Shown in pieces: positions 1 through 15,000 of a stretch of 64,000 nt of DNA (positions are counted from its first letter, which is position 1; every line of letters begins with the position of its first letter). The notes under the pieces are model-generated. The model saw nothing but the letters and a program-made list of their open reading frames with translations. It was not told where the DNA came from and ran no database searches. The position numbers and the translations under genes are program-made. The DNA lies in NCBI RefSeq assembly GCF_040183065.1, contig NC_091121.1, forward strand, positions 61,102,287 through 61,166,286, read 5' to 3'. The DNA comes from Periplaneta americana (Eukaryota > Arthropoda > Insecta > Blattodea > Blattidae).

Positions 1-1063
1 TGAACTGTTTCGAAACATGTACTGAGATGAGTTTTTTCTTACTGTCAGGATATGGGGAGAGGGTTAAGACGATTACTTACATATTTGTTGACATTAACTT
101 CGACGGTCAACATGGACACGGAGCATTTGATTTGTGTTGTGAATATTGCCGTACGCAACCGATGATAACAAATACCCTGCGTACGACTTGCCCGCGCAAA
201 ACACAGTTCGAAAGAGGTTATGGTAGCACACAGACGTTACAGATCTCCATCTGTTGCTACGACGTTCAAGTTATACCATACACATTCTCAAGTTCAGATT
301 GAATGCCTTGATTAAAAGGCAACTTCTCTGACACAAAAGCTGAAACTCGCTTCAAATCGCTGACTCATCAACAGTGACGTCATGACACACTTTGAAAAGA
401 ACACCCAGTATAGTTCTTACCTCAGTTTATTATTGTTCCAGAGGAGACATTGATATTTTGGTATGAGTCCACGAATTGCAGTGTTTAGTGGTAGTCGGTG
501 TAATGTTAACAGGCAGATTATCTCTTGTTCTTGAGCATGGCAGAGACGCCAATACAATTCTCGGAAATTGTGTTATCTGCCCTCTACTCCCAACAACGAT
601 AACAATCGGCACTGAGCTATATAATTTTTCTATTCTGAGATTGGTTCACTTCACATGATTTCTTTGGAGGTGTTTCCATTTTACAAACAATAATTACATG
701 ACAAAACAACTACATTTACGTTTAGCATACAATACCACTTAAATAATAGAAATAATAAAATATGTTCGCCAATATTTACTACATACATTTCACTGCACCT
801 GAGCAATAGCTAAACTTATTACTGCCACAACGATACACTGCAGTGATGTCGTGAAAATTGGACTGCAATGTACTGCTACACCTTAGATAAGAGATTGCGT
901 CACATGATTCATTCCAAGCAGTTGTCTTTGCTGCCACTGGTAATCATTCGTCAGACAAGTAATAATAATGTTTACAAATAAGACCACAAAGCCGATTCAT
1001 CATTAAACACCTACATTTTATTTCAATGTCATACTACTTTCTATGCAAGGACAAATTATTTAC

Positions 1064-1201
1064 CTTTCTCAAATTTTCAAACTCTGTGATAGTCATGCAA
1101 TCTGACCACTTCTTATCATAACGGATGATTTCAACACGAGGAAATCGAAGAGTATGATCGACTTTGAATGCATTACTTGGCACGATTTCTGTTGCTTTGA
1201 T
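1064..1201 (-). CDS. LIG4: LIG4 exon 10 (last one in the window)
   Basis: Acceptor TTTCAG; encodes [37 protein letters not shown] and FENLRK, matching human [20 protein letters not shown] at the end of the OB-fold. Donor GTAAAT at 1,063, phase 0. The gene therefore continues left of the window. Confidence 0.94.
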
Positions 1202-4200
1202 CTGAAATTGAAGAGAAAACATTATGAAGCACAGAAAACAATTAAAAATGTATCTTTAAAGAAGTTCAGTATTGGCTTAAGTGTATCCGTTATCTTTGCC
1301 TGATTTCAGTAATTCTTTTTTCATACAAACCGAAATTCATAAAATTAAGTTCTAGGAAACTATAACTAGTGGGTAATGAATCAAGTTCTTTCAACACCCA
1401 CTGAAGTTTCAGAAGTGTTTGTTCATGTAAATTTTTTATCTTGGAAGGAAAATATGTCATAACAATTGGCAATTACAGAGGAACAATGCAGTGAATACTA
1501 AAAAGTATTTATTAGCTGTGCACCATTAGACAAATAGCTAGAGCAGGCCTGCAGAACTTTAGCTTTTGAGAGCGACTGCTTTCCTCCCTTTCTTACCCCA
1601 CCCACCTTTTCTACATGTGCGGTCACGGTGTTCTAGTTACACTCGTCTGCATCAACATTCACTCTCAGGGCTGAAGTCGATCATCCCCAATAGAAGTGAA
1701 GTGAGGCTGACGTCATAGTTCCCCTACTTGCGAGTTCTGCAGACCTGAGCTAGAGTATCGCCTTTCCATGCTGATAACATGGGGTCGAATCTCAGTGGGT
1801 CCAAGTGGAATTTGTCGTGGACAAAGATGATGCTCAGTGGTAGGTTTTCCCACTTTCTCAACGGCATTCTATCACTGCTCCATTAATCATCATCATGTGC
1901 TATGTAGATCACTTCTCATGGCACACCAAAGAAAATGGCTGCGTTCAGCTGGGACAGTGCTGGGGTAGCGATCATTTTTGCTGAGTTACAGCAGCTGTTA
2001 GTGGCTGAACGACCAGACTGCAAAATGTCCGCTGTGTTTACAAAGAAACATGCCATTGTTCTGTCTACTCCGGCACCATTGGTTGATGTCTACCCCTTCC
2101 ACTTTCGCTAGCTAGCAGCAAGCTTGCAGCGAAAAAAATTCTGCTACGAAAAATGGCGGCCGCTATTTCAGTGCTGTCGGCCAGCAAGGCGTTCAGTGCT
2201 GTCGCTATTTCAGCACTACCTCAGCGCTGTCCCAGTGAACGCAGCCAATGCTATGGTGGCAAAAAGACCTACAGTTATGGTGCATCACTCGCAAAAGGAG
2301 ATGCTTGGGTGAATGACCCAAGTCAAGTACCTGCCATTGGAAGTTATTTCATTGGACTAATGGAATAAAAGAAAAAAAATTAATGTTTTTCATAACATTA
2401 TGTTAGTGTACTACGAAGTTTACTACTGTACGCCATATCGTAGCTTATTAAATAAGATGTATGTATCTGCAAAAGAAACTTATTTATTTTCCATTCTGAA
2501 GAACGTCATTACTGTAGCTATGTGTAGAGAGTCAACGAATTGACGTACATCTTCTGCTCCTCGAATTAGGGTCTATTACTCTTGACATTAGTTACATACA
2601 AATCACACGTCAATAATGAACATTTCTACCGGTAATTTTTCTTTCACTGTGACATTTCAGCTATTTTACCATACACAAGCGAGGACAGAAATTACACAAC
2701 AAAATGTTTTTATTTTTATTCTAAAAATTGTGGAAAGATATTAAGGAGATAATTAATTAAATAAGAAACCCAAATAATATTGATAAAAGAAAACTGATGA
2801 AATTACACATAGAAGAAACATTTCTGAGGAAGAGGCACCTGCAAGGAGGAGGTATTATTTTGATAACAGAATGATTGACGAAAATGATGATTAGTAAAGT
2901 TAAATTTTGTTATGGGCGAGAAATTTCCAGTAAATATTGTTCAGAGTTCTCTTTTATGTGCTTTAAATCTATAACACATATCTGTATTTTCCTTTCAAAT
3001 AAAGCCATGTTAAGAGTTTTCAGTACTCTTAAAAATGCATCACCACTAGTCAGGTTTAACCTCTGCACATCGAAACAATTGGCAAGCATGGTTAATCATT
3101 CGACCACTGAGGAAGATCCATTTAATAATGTACATAATGTATTCATTTCATGAGAAGTTTTCCCAAAACTAACTTCTCACTAAGAAATTTTAATGGTTAT
3201 GTACTAGAGTGAATTTCAATTTGTGATGCTGTCTAGTTAACTAAAATTTAACAGATTCATATGTGTTGTAGAGCATCTTAATACCACACTGAAAAGGATA
3301 AAATATAACATACCTCCAATATATAAGAGTTGTGAGGAGCTATCCAGACGTCAGGTTTTTCTTTAGTCCATACTAGACTAGGCGGACACTGGCCTCCTGG
3401 TTTCACACGTTGCCAATGAGGTGACAACTTGAGCAGTAGTTCTGACAACTCATCCATTGAATAGCCTGATCCAACACGAGTAAGAGAATGAAATTCTACA
3501 GGATCTGCACCTACGAGAAGGAGACAAAAATCACAGTGAGCCTACTCCTCTCATGACAAATGTAATCACTAAGAAATCACTCTGCATTAAAGTTCATTAT
3601 GTGAAACACCTATCAAATTCAGTCAGTAACTTCTATTATTTATCACAGATATGATATACAGTGGACCACTTACACACTACTACTTTTATATGACTATTCA
3701 CTTCAATAACAAATACTTACTTGCTTACTTACTGGCTTTTAAGGAACCCGGAGGTTCATTGCCGCCCCCACATAAGCGTGCCATTGGTCCCTATCCTGAG
3801 CAAGATTAATCCAGTCTCTATCATCATATCCCACCTCCCTCAAATCCATTTTAATATTATCTTCCCATCTACGTCTCGGCCTCCCCAAAGGTCTTTTTCC
3901 CTCCGACCTTCCAACTGACACTCTATATGCATTTTTGGATTCTCCCATATGTGCTACATGCCCTGCCCATCTCAAACGTCTGGATTTAATGTTCCTAATT
4001 ATGTCAGGTGAAGAATACAATGCATGCAGTTCTGTGTTGTGTAACTTTCCCCATTCTCCTGTGACTTCATCCCTCTTAGCCCCAAATATTTTCCTAAGCA
4101 CCTTATTCTCAAACACTCTTAATCTATGTTCCTCTCTCAAAGTAAGAGTCCAAGTTTCACAACCATAAAGAACAACCGGTAATATAACTACTCTACAAAT

Positions 4201-7200
4201 TCTAACTTTCAGATTTTTTGACAGCAGACTGGATGATAAAAGCTTCTCAACCGAATAATAACAGGCATTTTCCATATTTATTCTATATTTAATTTCCTCC
4301 CGAGTATCATTTATATTTGAAGAGTCAATTTTTCGTAGACTATGGATAATGGGAAAACTGATAAAACTGATATTAATTAATTATTTCACGGGGTTCGAAC
4401 TCAGGACATAATGCTTTCACCGAATTCAAGATAAAAACTGATATTTAACAGAAGAGGTACATTGTATATATAAGTTTTTAGATTTTTCCAGCAGTTTTTT
4501 ATATGTATAATAAAAAATTATATATTTTCTGGGCTAGAACTCAGGAAATAATACTGTCAATGAGTTCAAACTACAGACTATAATTTTACAGAAGAGGAGA
4601 ATTTGTAGACGAGTTTTAGGCATATCTCTCTTCTTTCAGTACTCACTGTCCTCTCATTTCTTTCTCTCCTCCCTCATCTCAATGCCATCACCCTCTCCTT
4701 GTCCTCTATGTCCTCCCGTCCATTCTGTTCTATTTGTTCTCTCTGCCCATTCTGACCTCCACGTAGTCTCTCTCTACTTTTCGTTGCAAATTTCTCAAAG
4801 TCCAGATAGGTTTAAAGAGGTTTTCCCTTACTGCTAATAGGATTACCACTGCTGTTAGTAACACATTTGTTACGAGAGAACCACTGATGCAAGAACTTGT
4901 AAGGTTATGCATGCAAATTTTCATAAAAAGAAAAATAATGGAACATTATGATAACATTGTGCTCATAGATTTTTTGACTTCAATTCCATACTGAACGAAA
5001 AATGACTAAATTCGGTTACACTGGTTTTATCATCATTAAGTGCTAGTTTTCATTCATTACCTTTAACACTGTATTAGAAGTATTCATAAAGTGCTCACAT
5101 TCCTTAAGTGAGATAATCACACTTGTATCATTCGAAAATAAGATTTCCTGGAGTAAATTAGTTATGGTTGATGCTAAATTAATATATTAATATGAACTAG
5201 AAACAATAATGTACCTAAAATTCAGTCATAATAACAAGAATTACTTTTATATGATATATAATTACAAATGCGGTCCTGAAATCTTTAGATTGTAGTATTC
5301 TTGAAAATACTGTAGCAAACCAACACACATACCTTCTGTGCTCGGAGGTACAGCGGCTCCTATGAGGAAGTGGCTTATGGTACCTTTTCTCCGTCCTTCA
5401 CCAAAATAGCCTCCCATAATAATGAGATCTAAATGATCCATTAAGCCTTCTGTGTACTATAGAAGAAGAAACAAGCATGATTAAAATTCAATTACTTTAC
5501 TTTATTTATGACTTTTGTCTGACAAAGAGTTGGTTATTCTGAAAGCTCAGCCATTAAATTTCCGATTATGACAGAATTTTGCCCGGTAGCACACCACACC
5601 ACCACGGGCACACTACCATGAGCAGTTATTATTAAGAAACGAAAGACTATATTATTATTATGACATTAGTTTTAAGACTTCAAAGCAATATCATTTTATT
5701 ATATTATATTATATTATAGATTTATTAATTTGTCCTACAGAATAATATCTGTAATATTGACAATTAATATTTGAGGAGAAAAATTCGCTCCAGTGCCGGG
5801 GATCGAACCCGGGTCTTGGTTCTACATACCAAGCGCTCTGACCACTGAGCTATGCCGAATTCATTCCACAGCACCGAACCGAATCCTCCTTCTTCAATGT
5901 TTCCCTTTGTGACCTGACTCCAAGTTCAGCATATATGTTGACGTACATGTCCAATGTCAACTGCCATTATACCGGGAGCGCACTCAGCTGAGTGACTTGT
6001 TTGGCCAGGATTCCGCAGTTACATGGACAGTAATCTGTACAAATATATACTGAATATACTGAACAAGTCCAGTAGGCTAACATAACCAATTCTGTGTTTG
6101 TCAGAATGTTTGGTGACGAGCTAACACAACTTTTGTAATTTGACAAGCTTTTACAGATCATGAGGTGAAGCTTATCATGTGAGTTGCGCGAGACAAGGGA
6201 GGACAGGTGATCAGATAGAGAATTTTTTTCAGAATGGTTAATATGCGAATCTACCAACATAGAATTTCAGCTCAGACTAAAACCTTATCTTCTCCCTCCA
6301 TACCTACTGGTGGTACAACCACACTGCATGATGTCACAGAGAGGCCTTGCCTCCCATACTGTGATAAATGTAAGTGCAACTTCCTTTAACATTAACACGT
6401 ATTATGTACTACATTAAGCCAGATCCCCGTCCACACCTGTGGAGTAATGGTTAGCGTATCTGGCCGCGAAACCAGGTGGCCCGGGTTCGATTCCCGATCG
6501 GGACAAGTTACCTGGTTGAGGTTTTTTCCGGGGTTTTCCTTCAACCCAATATGAGCAAATGCTGGGTAACTTTCGGTGCTGGACCCCGGACTCATTTCAC
6601 CGGCATTATCACCTTCATCTCATTCAGACACTAAATAACCTGAGATGTTGATAAAGCATCGTACAAAAAAAAAAAGCCAGATCCGAATTCTGAGTCACTC
6701 AATTGTTCTAATACACTGTCAAACATCGTGGTTGAGTCACGTGCCACTTTGAAAGTAATACAACCTGACATAATACGTCGCTGCTATAAAAACAAACCGG
6801 CACAATAGTCTGCTAGAATGGCGGACAGTACTGCTAGAGAATGAACTCAAAGATATTGAAAAGGTCAAACATTTTATTTCTATTATAAACTATGGAAGAT
6901 GTTCTCTCTATTTTCAGTGTAGTAGCACCAAAACATTCCCAAACAAATTTGTCATATCGATTTAATAATTTCTCCTTGTTAATGCAAGGATTTCTTAGAG
7001 AGTCACAAAAACAACTCAAAACTGTCAAATATTGTAGAGTTAACTGAAGTTGAGAAGCAACCTAAGAATATCATCTTTTTGGATTCTATCCTTTTTTATT
7101 AATTAAAAATTGGCACTAAATAGACAGGCAATCAGTAAACAATTTGAGATCAGATACTTAAAAGGAATTTAACTTAAGGTAAATTTCATAAACAAAACTG

Positions 7201-10200
7201 AGCTCTACCTGTAGGCCATATTTAAGTTACAGTAGATAATTACCAAAAATCAGCGCATTTTGTTAAAAGACACTTTAAATAGTTATCATCATAACTAATC
7301 ATAATCCACAGTTAATTCCCGATTTACCACGCAAATCGTCTGTAGCTGCATTTAGATTGGCAACAGGCCATGATTGTTTGGCCAAACACCTGCATAGAAT
7401 TGGAATATATCAGTCCCCTAACTGCCCATTGTGCAACTCAAATCAAGAAATGGATTCGGAACACCTCAAAATCTGTGCTTCAGTGGCTGACCATGATAAT
7501 ATCTTTGAAAAATATTGGAGTGCAAGAGGTCAAATGACTTTATTGTCAAACGCCTGGCATTAGAAAACAACAACAACACTTTAAATAATGTAAATAACAC
7601 AAATCATTTGACATGAACAAACCCAAGATAACATGGAAATGAACTGTTCTCATGGAAGCAAAAACGATGGGGAAGACATGGAGTGAGATCAAGGAGTTGG
7701 CCAGGAATAGAGTCAGATGGAGAAGCTTTCTGAGAGCCCTATGTTCCACGCAGGAATGATGGGAATATTGATTGATTGATTGATCATGAACAAAGATTTT
7801 GTTATATTTGCTTATTTTTAAATCATTTTTAAATGTATACTAACCTCTGGTTTTATTTTGTACCAGCCACCTTTCCTGGTATTTGGTTTGTAAATGGATG
7901 TTGGGTCCTTGAGCACAATTCCTTCCAATCTATTGTCAATGGCCAGGTTCAGCTCATCAATCACTTCTTGTCCAGTGGTAACTTCTTTGCGTTCTGTGTA
8001 CATCATAATTCCCTCTGATTGTGTGAAAAGATTTTCTAAATGTTTCATTCTTTCTGACAATGGCTTGTTCGTAAGAACCTGGCCATTGCAAAACAGAATG
8101 TCAAACACGCACAGGCATGGGCGGATGGAGTCTCCTTCTTTAAGGAACTTCACATCGAAATTATTACCTGTGAACAAAATAAAATCAGTTTTGTAGTATA
8201 GGCTACATTAATTCGTTAACATAAGATAACTTAATATGTTCATTTTATTCATTCTTATCAGGAAATTAGCAAGAAAGTATCACAAGAGCAGTATCAAAAC
8301 TGGTGTTTGGAAGAATCGTCAGCTAAACTCTCATTCTTACAACAGTCACACACCTGAAATATTCATAGCTGGGTACTAATGTCAACAAATAGTACATTAT
8401 GCAACGAGCCTATAATGGTAGTAATTAAGATGCGAGTATGTTTATGAAACGAGCGCAAGTGAGTTTCATAATTTTCATACGAGCGTCTTTATTACCATTA
8501 TAGGCAAGTTTCATACGACTTTTTATGCTCGACCATATTTCTAACAGTAGAAGCTCGTGGTCAAAATAATGAGTGTGCTACAATCTCTATATCTGCCTAC
8601 TATATATACTTATATATATTTATCTTAATTTGAGACTCGCCTAGTGACGAAATATGAAGTCCATACGACGTTCCTTCCTACTGCAGAACTTGTCAATTAC
8701 CCTGGTGTTAAACCCCTCCATCTTGGACATCAGACTCTTTTCCGTTGACAGTATTGCAAGAGCAGTGAAACGATCCTGGGACACAGTGTTCCTTAAAAAC
8801 CGTTTTTATGCGTTTCAAGCAAGAAAAACATCTTTCTGGCTCAGCAGTGGCCATTGGTGTTGTAACCAAAATATTTAACAACTTCGTTACTTCACGGAAT
8901 GGATCCTGTAAATTGTTGGAGACTATGTATTGTAACAATAGAACAGACATCTATACTTTGGAAGTCGGGTTTTCCGCGTAGAACTCCAAGTTGTGTCTTT
9001 AACACCCTTTTGTTCAGTGTAGTATAGTTGTTGACAGCAACTTCAAGTTCGCGTTCACGAAAATTATACGAAAAATTCTCAAAAATTTTGCTGTTTAACA
9101 ATTTTGTTGCGTCTAGGTAGCTTAAAGACTGGAAACGGTGAGTAGTTTCCTGAATTATACTGTCACATACTTCCTTGACTTCAATTTTCTAGGATTCCAT
9201 TTTCCGCCGCTTGCTAGCTGATTCAGGAAGAACCTCATAGGCCTACAGGTAGATGGCAGCAGCAGTCTGATATTTGAATTACCAAATACATTGTAAATAG
9301 TTCCGAGTTCTTCCACAAACAAGCATTCTTTCGTTACGCTTTACTTTTGCAATCTCCAAGCTGTGTTGTGCTGATGCTGACTACAGCACTTTCCCGCGTA
9401 AAAATAGCCAATTAGAGCAGTGATTTCAGCTTCGCACATGCGCATAAATGTCTACAATCTTATATGAAGTTCAGAGTAGCACAACGAACCCCCTGAGGCA
9501 CCAAAGAGCGAAGAGCGAAGACTAAACACTCGATAATGCGTCATGAATATAACCACAGGAAATTGTTAATGACAGATCAGATACTATGGTATTACAAATA
9601 TATTATTTGAGCAAAAATTATTACTGTGCTGTAGTACTGTAGCACATAGGGACGGGCTGCCCCTGATTTCTAACTTGAAATTATTCATAAGTATTCATGT
9701 TATTCTTATCTGACTGGGGAGCGGAACTGACCTTGTGCAATATCTCGTAAATTGTGAGATGTGCGCAGACGCGAAAGTATTGATTTTTTCCGAGAAACAA
9801 ATGTCATTGACCTTGATATAATCTAGAGAGTAAAATAAACATTAATCTTGATATAACCTTGAAATTGATTTAGACATTGAAAAACGAGATGACAAATTGA
9901 ATTTATTTTAATATTATTTACAATTAACGCTAATTATTATAGTAACAGAACATAACCTTCTGCGACAGTATTGGATTTCCAGCCTCCGTGACGTTTCGCT
10001 AGTTGTCTTTCGATTGCATATCCGAGAATAATCGATACTTGTGCTTTCATATTGCTACAATGGTGTTTTCTGACTGGTGGAACACCTGAACTTTAATGAG
10101 GTCCATTAAAGGGCTGCTACCAGGTGTATAATTACTACATTTCGGCATGGTCGAGCATAAAATAGGCAAACAGAATTCGTTTAATCATTCTTTCACCCAC

Positions 10201-12008
10201 TCACTGCTCATTCACTCACACATTTACCCACTGTTCACTCACTCACTCACTCACTCATCTATCATTGTCACTGATTCATCCAATTATCTAATCATCAACT
10301 CACCTGCTTTTAATGACCACTCACTCTCTCACAGCAACTCAGATTGAAACCGCTGACACAGTTCACTTACAGAGTGGTAAACATAACACTAAATTTACCT
10401 ACAGAAGACAGTAAATTGTTTAAAGTGACTAACAAACTAAAAATTCGTGCAGTAGATAGATTTTAATATAGCAAAAACAAAATTAGATAATAATAATTTT
10501 CTAATTTTATGTTTTAATGTTTTTCAATTCAGGGCTTAAAATACACGATGTTACCATTCAAACCTGCCACATTTTAATTAATCATTGCTAAAAAGGTATA
10601 CCACACTATGAAATCCAAGTGGTACTAAAAGAAAGAGAAACTCAAAGAATTTTTATTTAATGAATTTGAAGTTGATTGTTCACTCACTATGGTGCGTCAC
10701 ATTTGCATAAAGCAAAATGGCGACTCTGCAGCAGAGCACACAATCTGTATTCTGATATGCAGAGAAAAAATCAATCATCACAGTGCAAAGAAATTACCGG
10801 AGATAATATGGAGATGCACATGATGGGAAAACAATTAAGGCATGGTGTGAGAAATTTTTGGCGACTGGAAGTGTTACAAAACAATCTGGAGGTTCTCGTC
10901 GAAGTGTTTCAGAAGAGAAGGTGGAAGAAATTTGAGTGGCATATCAAAGAAGCCTGAATTCTCCAAGCAGCCCGGCAGTTCAACGTTTTCCCAGTAGTAG
11001 TAGTAGTTGTTAACTAATGCTGAGTTCTTGGAAAAATGCAGAGACGTTGTTTCATATACACCAGATTTCGGTTAACTGAAGTTCGGTTAAAAAGGGTTTT
11101 ACTGTATTGGATAAATTAGGAAACAATTTGTTCAGTCTTAAATCATCTAATAACAGAAAAGTTAAAAGTAAATGAGATAGCAGAATGACGAAACAAGTTA
11201 CGATTCACATGCACTGCCTGAGCATTGTCATCCAGATGCAATAAAAATTAGTGGAAGAAATTATTAAATATTTTTACCTTTAGTTTTGTAACATTTCAAG
11301 TTCGGGTTCCAGCCCATCATTTCTCCATCCAGAATACAGCTCTTTACATCAGGTCGCAATAACTTTTTTATATGAGGTGTCAGAATACTGGCATACACAT
11401 CTGTATACTCAAGACCGTTCCTGTAAAGTACAATTTATATATAAAGTGACTTATGAAGTCATGTTGATATTTCGGAAGTGATGCACCTTAGTAAAGAGCC
11501 TACGTGAGTAATATCAGTGTTGCCAATAGTTGGGAACGAAAGCAATAACAATGATTTCCAACATCACTAAATGAGAGAATGCTTTCACAATCATTCTCTG
11601 TCAGCAGCTGGAAAGATGATGTGCCACAATTTTTACAGTCTTCCTTCCAGAAACATTCCAACAAATGCATATCTACATTTTTGTGGCAAACTCTTCCTTT
11701 CAACAGCCTCTTCTGCAAGAGAACACCACTAATTCTCTATGAGGTTCATGCAGGCACTAGCCAAGGATCGAAAAAAATTCAGTGGATTGTTCAATTCTGA
11801 TGGTTGAAATGACAGTTTTGGAGTTTGGAGTCCACGTGCATTGTAATCAAGACTTTTAGTCCTCTAGCATCATATTTATTGCTCTAATAAATTCAAGTCA
11901 TTCTGCCTGTGACAAGAGAGATGGGCATTACATAATAGACACTACTACACAAACAACCATCTCGATCCATTGGTTGGTAGGTGAAGTGGTTGCTAGGGTA
12001 CTTAAATT

Positions 12009-12065
<57 letters not shown>

Positions 12066-15000
12066 AATCTGTAATTTAAGTTGCCACAACTTTTGCATAA
12101 ACAGGTACACAAACTTATACATCAGCGATGTTGCAATGGAAGGGGAAAGGAATTAGTCACTCCACCCCATTATCTCCTGGTTTAGTAGCCTCGTAAGTGG
12201 TGGCTTATTGGTACCACATGTGAGGTTCAGACCTGTCTTCGGACAATTGACTAAACAATAAATTTATACTCCTAATTCCATTTGTTTTACTACTGCTTTA
12301 CGTTTCATTTTTCAGTTTTCAATTGCAACTCTTCTTTCATATTTACAGTCGATAGACAAGCAGTCCCTCTTGGCTACTGTCACCACGTGTTTTACCAATT
12401 TTAATCTTCAAGATTCAGTTTGTTTATGGTACTGATCATTGGAGGAACATCACAAGCAATCATCATGCGCAATCCACACAATACACAGACATCATTACTG
12501 TAGCCTGGAATAGGTTCACAGTGCAGCATGCTGTATTTGTACAAGAGCACAGCTGTTCAGCAACAAATATCATTCACAGAACAGGACTGGTAAGCACAAT
12601 AAGCATCAGGCTGTAGTGTAAGCTTTCAGACCTCTCATTCGCCAAAGAAACAGAGAGATAGAGAGAAAAAAAACTTAATATTTTTTCCCCAACCTTATTT
12701 TATCTCCTCCTTTTAGTTAAACCTAATCAAGTAGCTAAAAAAGAAACAGAACTCTTTCAGACACAAAGAATTTTAGATAGAAGAACAAGGAATGGATTAC
12801 AGGTCAAGGATGGAATAAATCTACGTACATTTAGCTGACTCATGTGGGTTCACTGTGAAACTTCCAGAACTGAATTATTAATGTGAATGAGAAATGGTTG
12901 GTAAATTTCACCTGGAGTCATGTCATTGTGGGACAGGGTTCTTTTATGTGCCATGTGACATGAGCTTCCCAGTTGTAGTTCCTTCTGAAGGAAGCAAAAA
13001 ATGAAGGACTTTTATTGTTCTTAAAAATCCACTGCTGTTGACTGTGATAGAACTCGCAAAACTCAGATTAACAAACATACCATACAGAAATAATCACTGT
13101 TCTAAGGTGTACCATATTCTCTGCATGACCACAAATACCTAAAAACATTATCCCTCCCTCCTACTAGTAATCTTTCACGTCCATTTTTAGTGCGTTATTT
13201 TATGATGCTGTATCAACATCTCAGGTAATTTAGAGTGTGAATGGAATGAATGTGACAATGCCGATGGAATGAGTCCGGGGTTCAGCACCGATAGTTACCC
13301 AGCATTTGCTCATATTGGGTTGAGGGAAAACCCTAGAGGAAACCTCAACTAGGTACTTGCCCCAACCGGGATTCGAACCCGAGCCACCTGGTTTCACAGT
13401 CAGATGCGCTAACCGTTACTCCACAGGTGTGGACTTTCACGTCTAATAGTCTATCGTTGGAAGCAATGAATTTTGAGTTGGAGCATTCCTAGTTCAGAAA
13501 TGAAACCCTTGACAATGTTAGATTAGCATAGTCCAAGAAGATATCAATCTTATATGAAGATGCTGATAACAATCAACTAATCATCTAGTAGTTTCATGTC
13601 TGCTCACTTACTATCGAGTCTCATGCATTTCTTGAACCATCTCACCTTGAGAAATATTTGAAGATTCCATTTTCCATATGAAGCTGAAATCTTTCACCAT
13701 CATGTTTAGTTTCTATATAATAAAAGTGGCTTTTCTTCATGGATTCTTCTGCTGTACGCACATTGCAACGTTCTGCTAACATTGGTCGAAATGGAGAGAA
13801 TACACTGACTTCCACTTCATGCAAACGTGTAGTTGGATCTCGTAACAAATGACACACCTGAAACAAGCACAGAGCGAAGATGAAGTGCAGATGTCAGTTG
13901 CATTAAGCAAAACGGTCTGTGTGAAGTTGTCTAGTGGTTACTATGGTTGTAACTGGATGGGACGGATATAAAGCCTTTGGAAAGGAAATAAAGTTGCGAA
14001 CATAGTCATAGATTTATGGCACTAAAAGAACCTTATCTCTGGCAACGGGCTCCAGGAAAAATTTTCGGGAAATTTTCTCTCCCATGTCATACAATGGGCC
14101 CACATGAGTGCCTACGAGTACATGAATTAGCCCCCTTCCTCTAGTAATTCAAAGAAGACAAAATATGATACCTTCATGTCTACAACAACGTTGCACATGT
14201 TTAAATGTGACATATTTACTTACTTACAAATGGCTTTTAAGGAACCCATAGGTTCATTGCCACCTTTACATAAGTCCGCCATCAGTCCCTATACTGAGCA
14301 AGATTAATTCAGTCCCTAGTATCATATCCCACCTTTCTCAAATCTATTTTAATATTATCCTCTCATCTACGTCTTGATCTACCCAAAAGGTCTTTTTCCC
14401 TCATGTCTTCCAACTAACACTCTATATGCATTTCTGGATTCACCCTTACGTGCTTTAAGTACTAAATATGATAAGCTGTCACTGATAAATTCGACCTTTT
14501 TTACTGCTGAGTTTATTCTTTTATGTATAAAGAATCCTGTTCCTAATTAGTGATTATTGTGCAACAAGTACAACAAGTACTCTTCTCCTATTGGTGGTAT
14601 GCCATTCCCATCTAACCTAACCTCCTGTACTCCGACAAAGTCTATATCTAGCTAGTTCTTTTGCTACTAATTATATGGTTCTTTTTAATATTAAATTTGG
14701 CTCTGATTGACTGGACGGTGTGACTTTTGGTGTTCCAAATAAGTACTTTAGTACGATTCTTGGCATCTCTCAGTGCAGTCCCTACCCGGAGATCCGATGG
14801 AGGGACTATTTTACCTCTGGAGAATTTTACACTGAGGGACTCCATGAATATAAACAGTGAAAAATATAGTGGGACTGCGTTGGTGGTAATGCAGCTTATG
14901 TGCGTACCTCTTTGTTACTTGTTAGCTCAAACAACAAGTTTAAGCCCCCTCACCACGACAAGGTGAGTACCCACAAGAGGGTACCACGTCAACTGTTGCC

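Noticed and set aside
27..302. 91-codon open frame at the left edge
   Set aside because: No similarity to the missing LIG4 BRCT domains, wrong strand for LIG4, no repeat match; treated as chance.
5788..5870. Possible tRNA gene on the minus strand
   Set aside because: A- and B-box-like sequences are present, but the acceptor stem does not pair and the flanks match a SINE seen again at 61.5-62.0 kb.
7357..7785. A host zinc-finger protein ([18 protein letters not shown])
   Set aside because: The motif and its position before a (ATTG)n/CAA tail fit LINE ORF2 C-termini, and the same arrangement recurs at 15,948-16,160.
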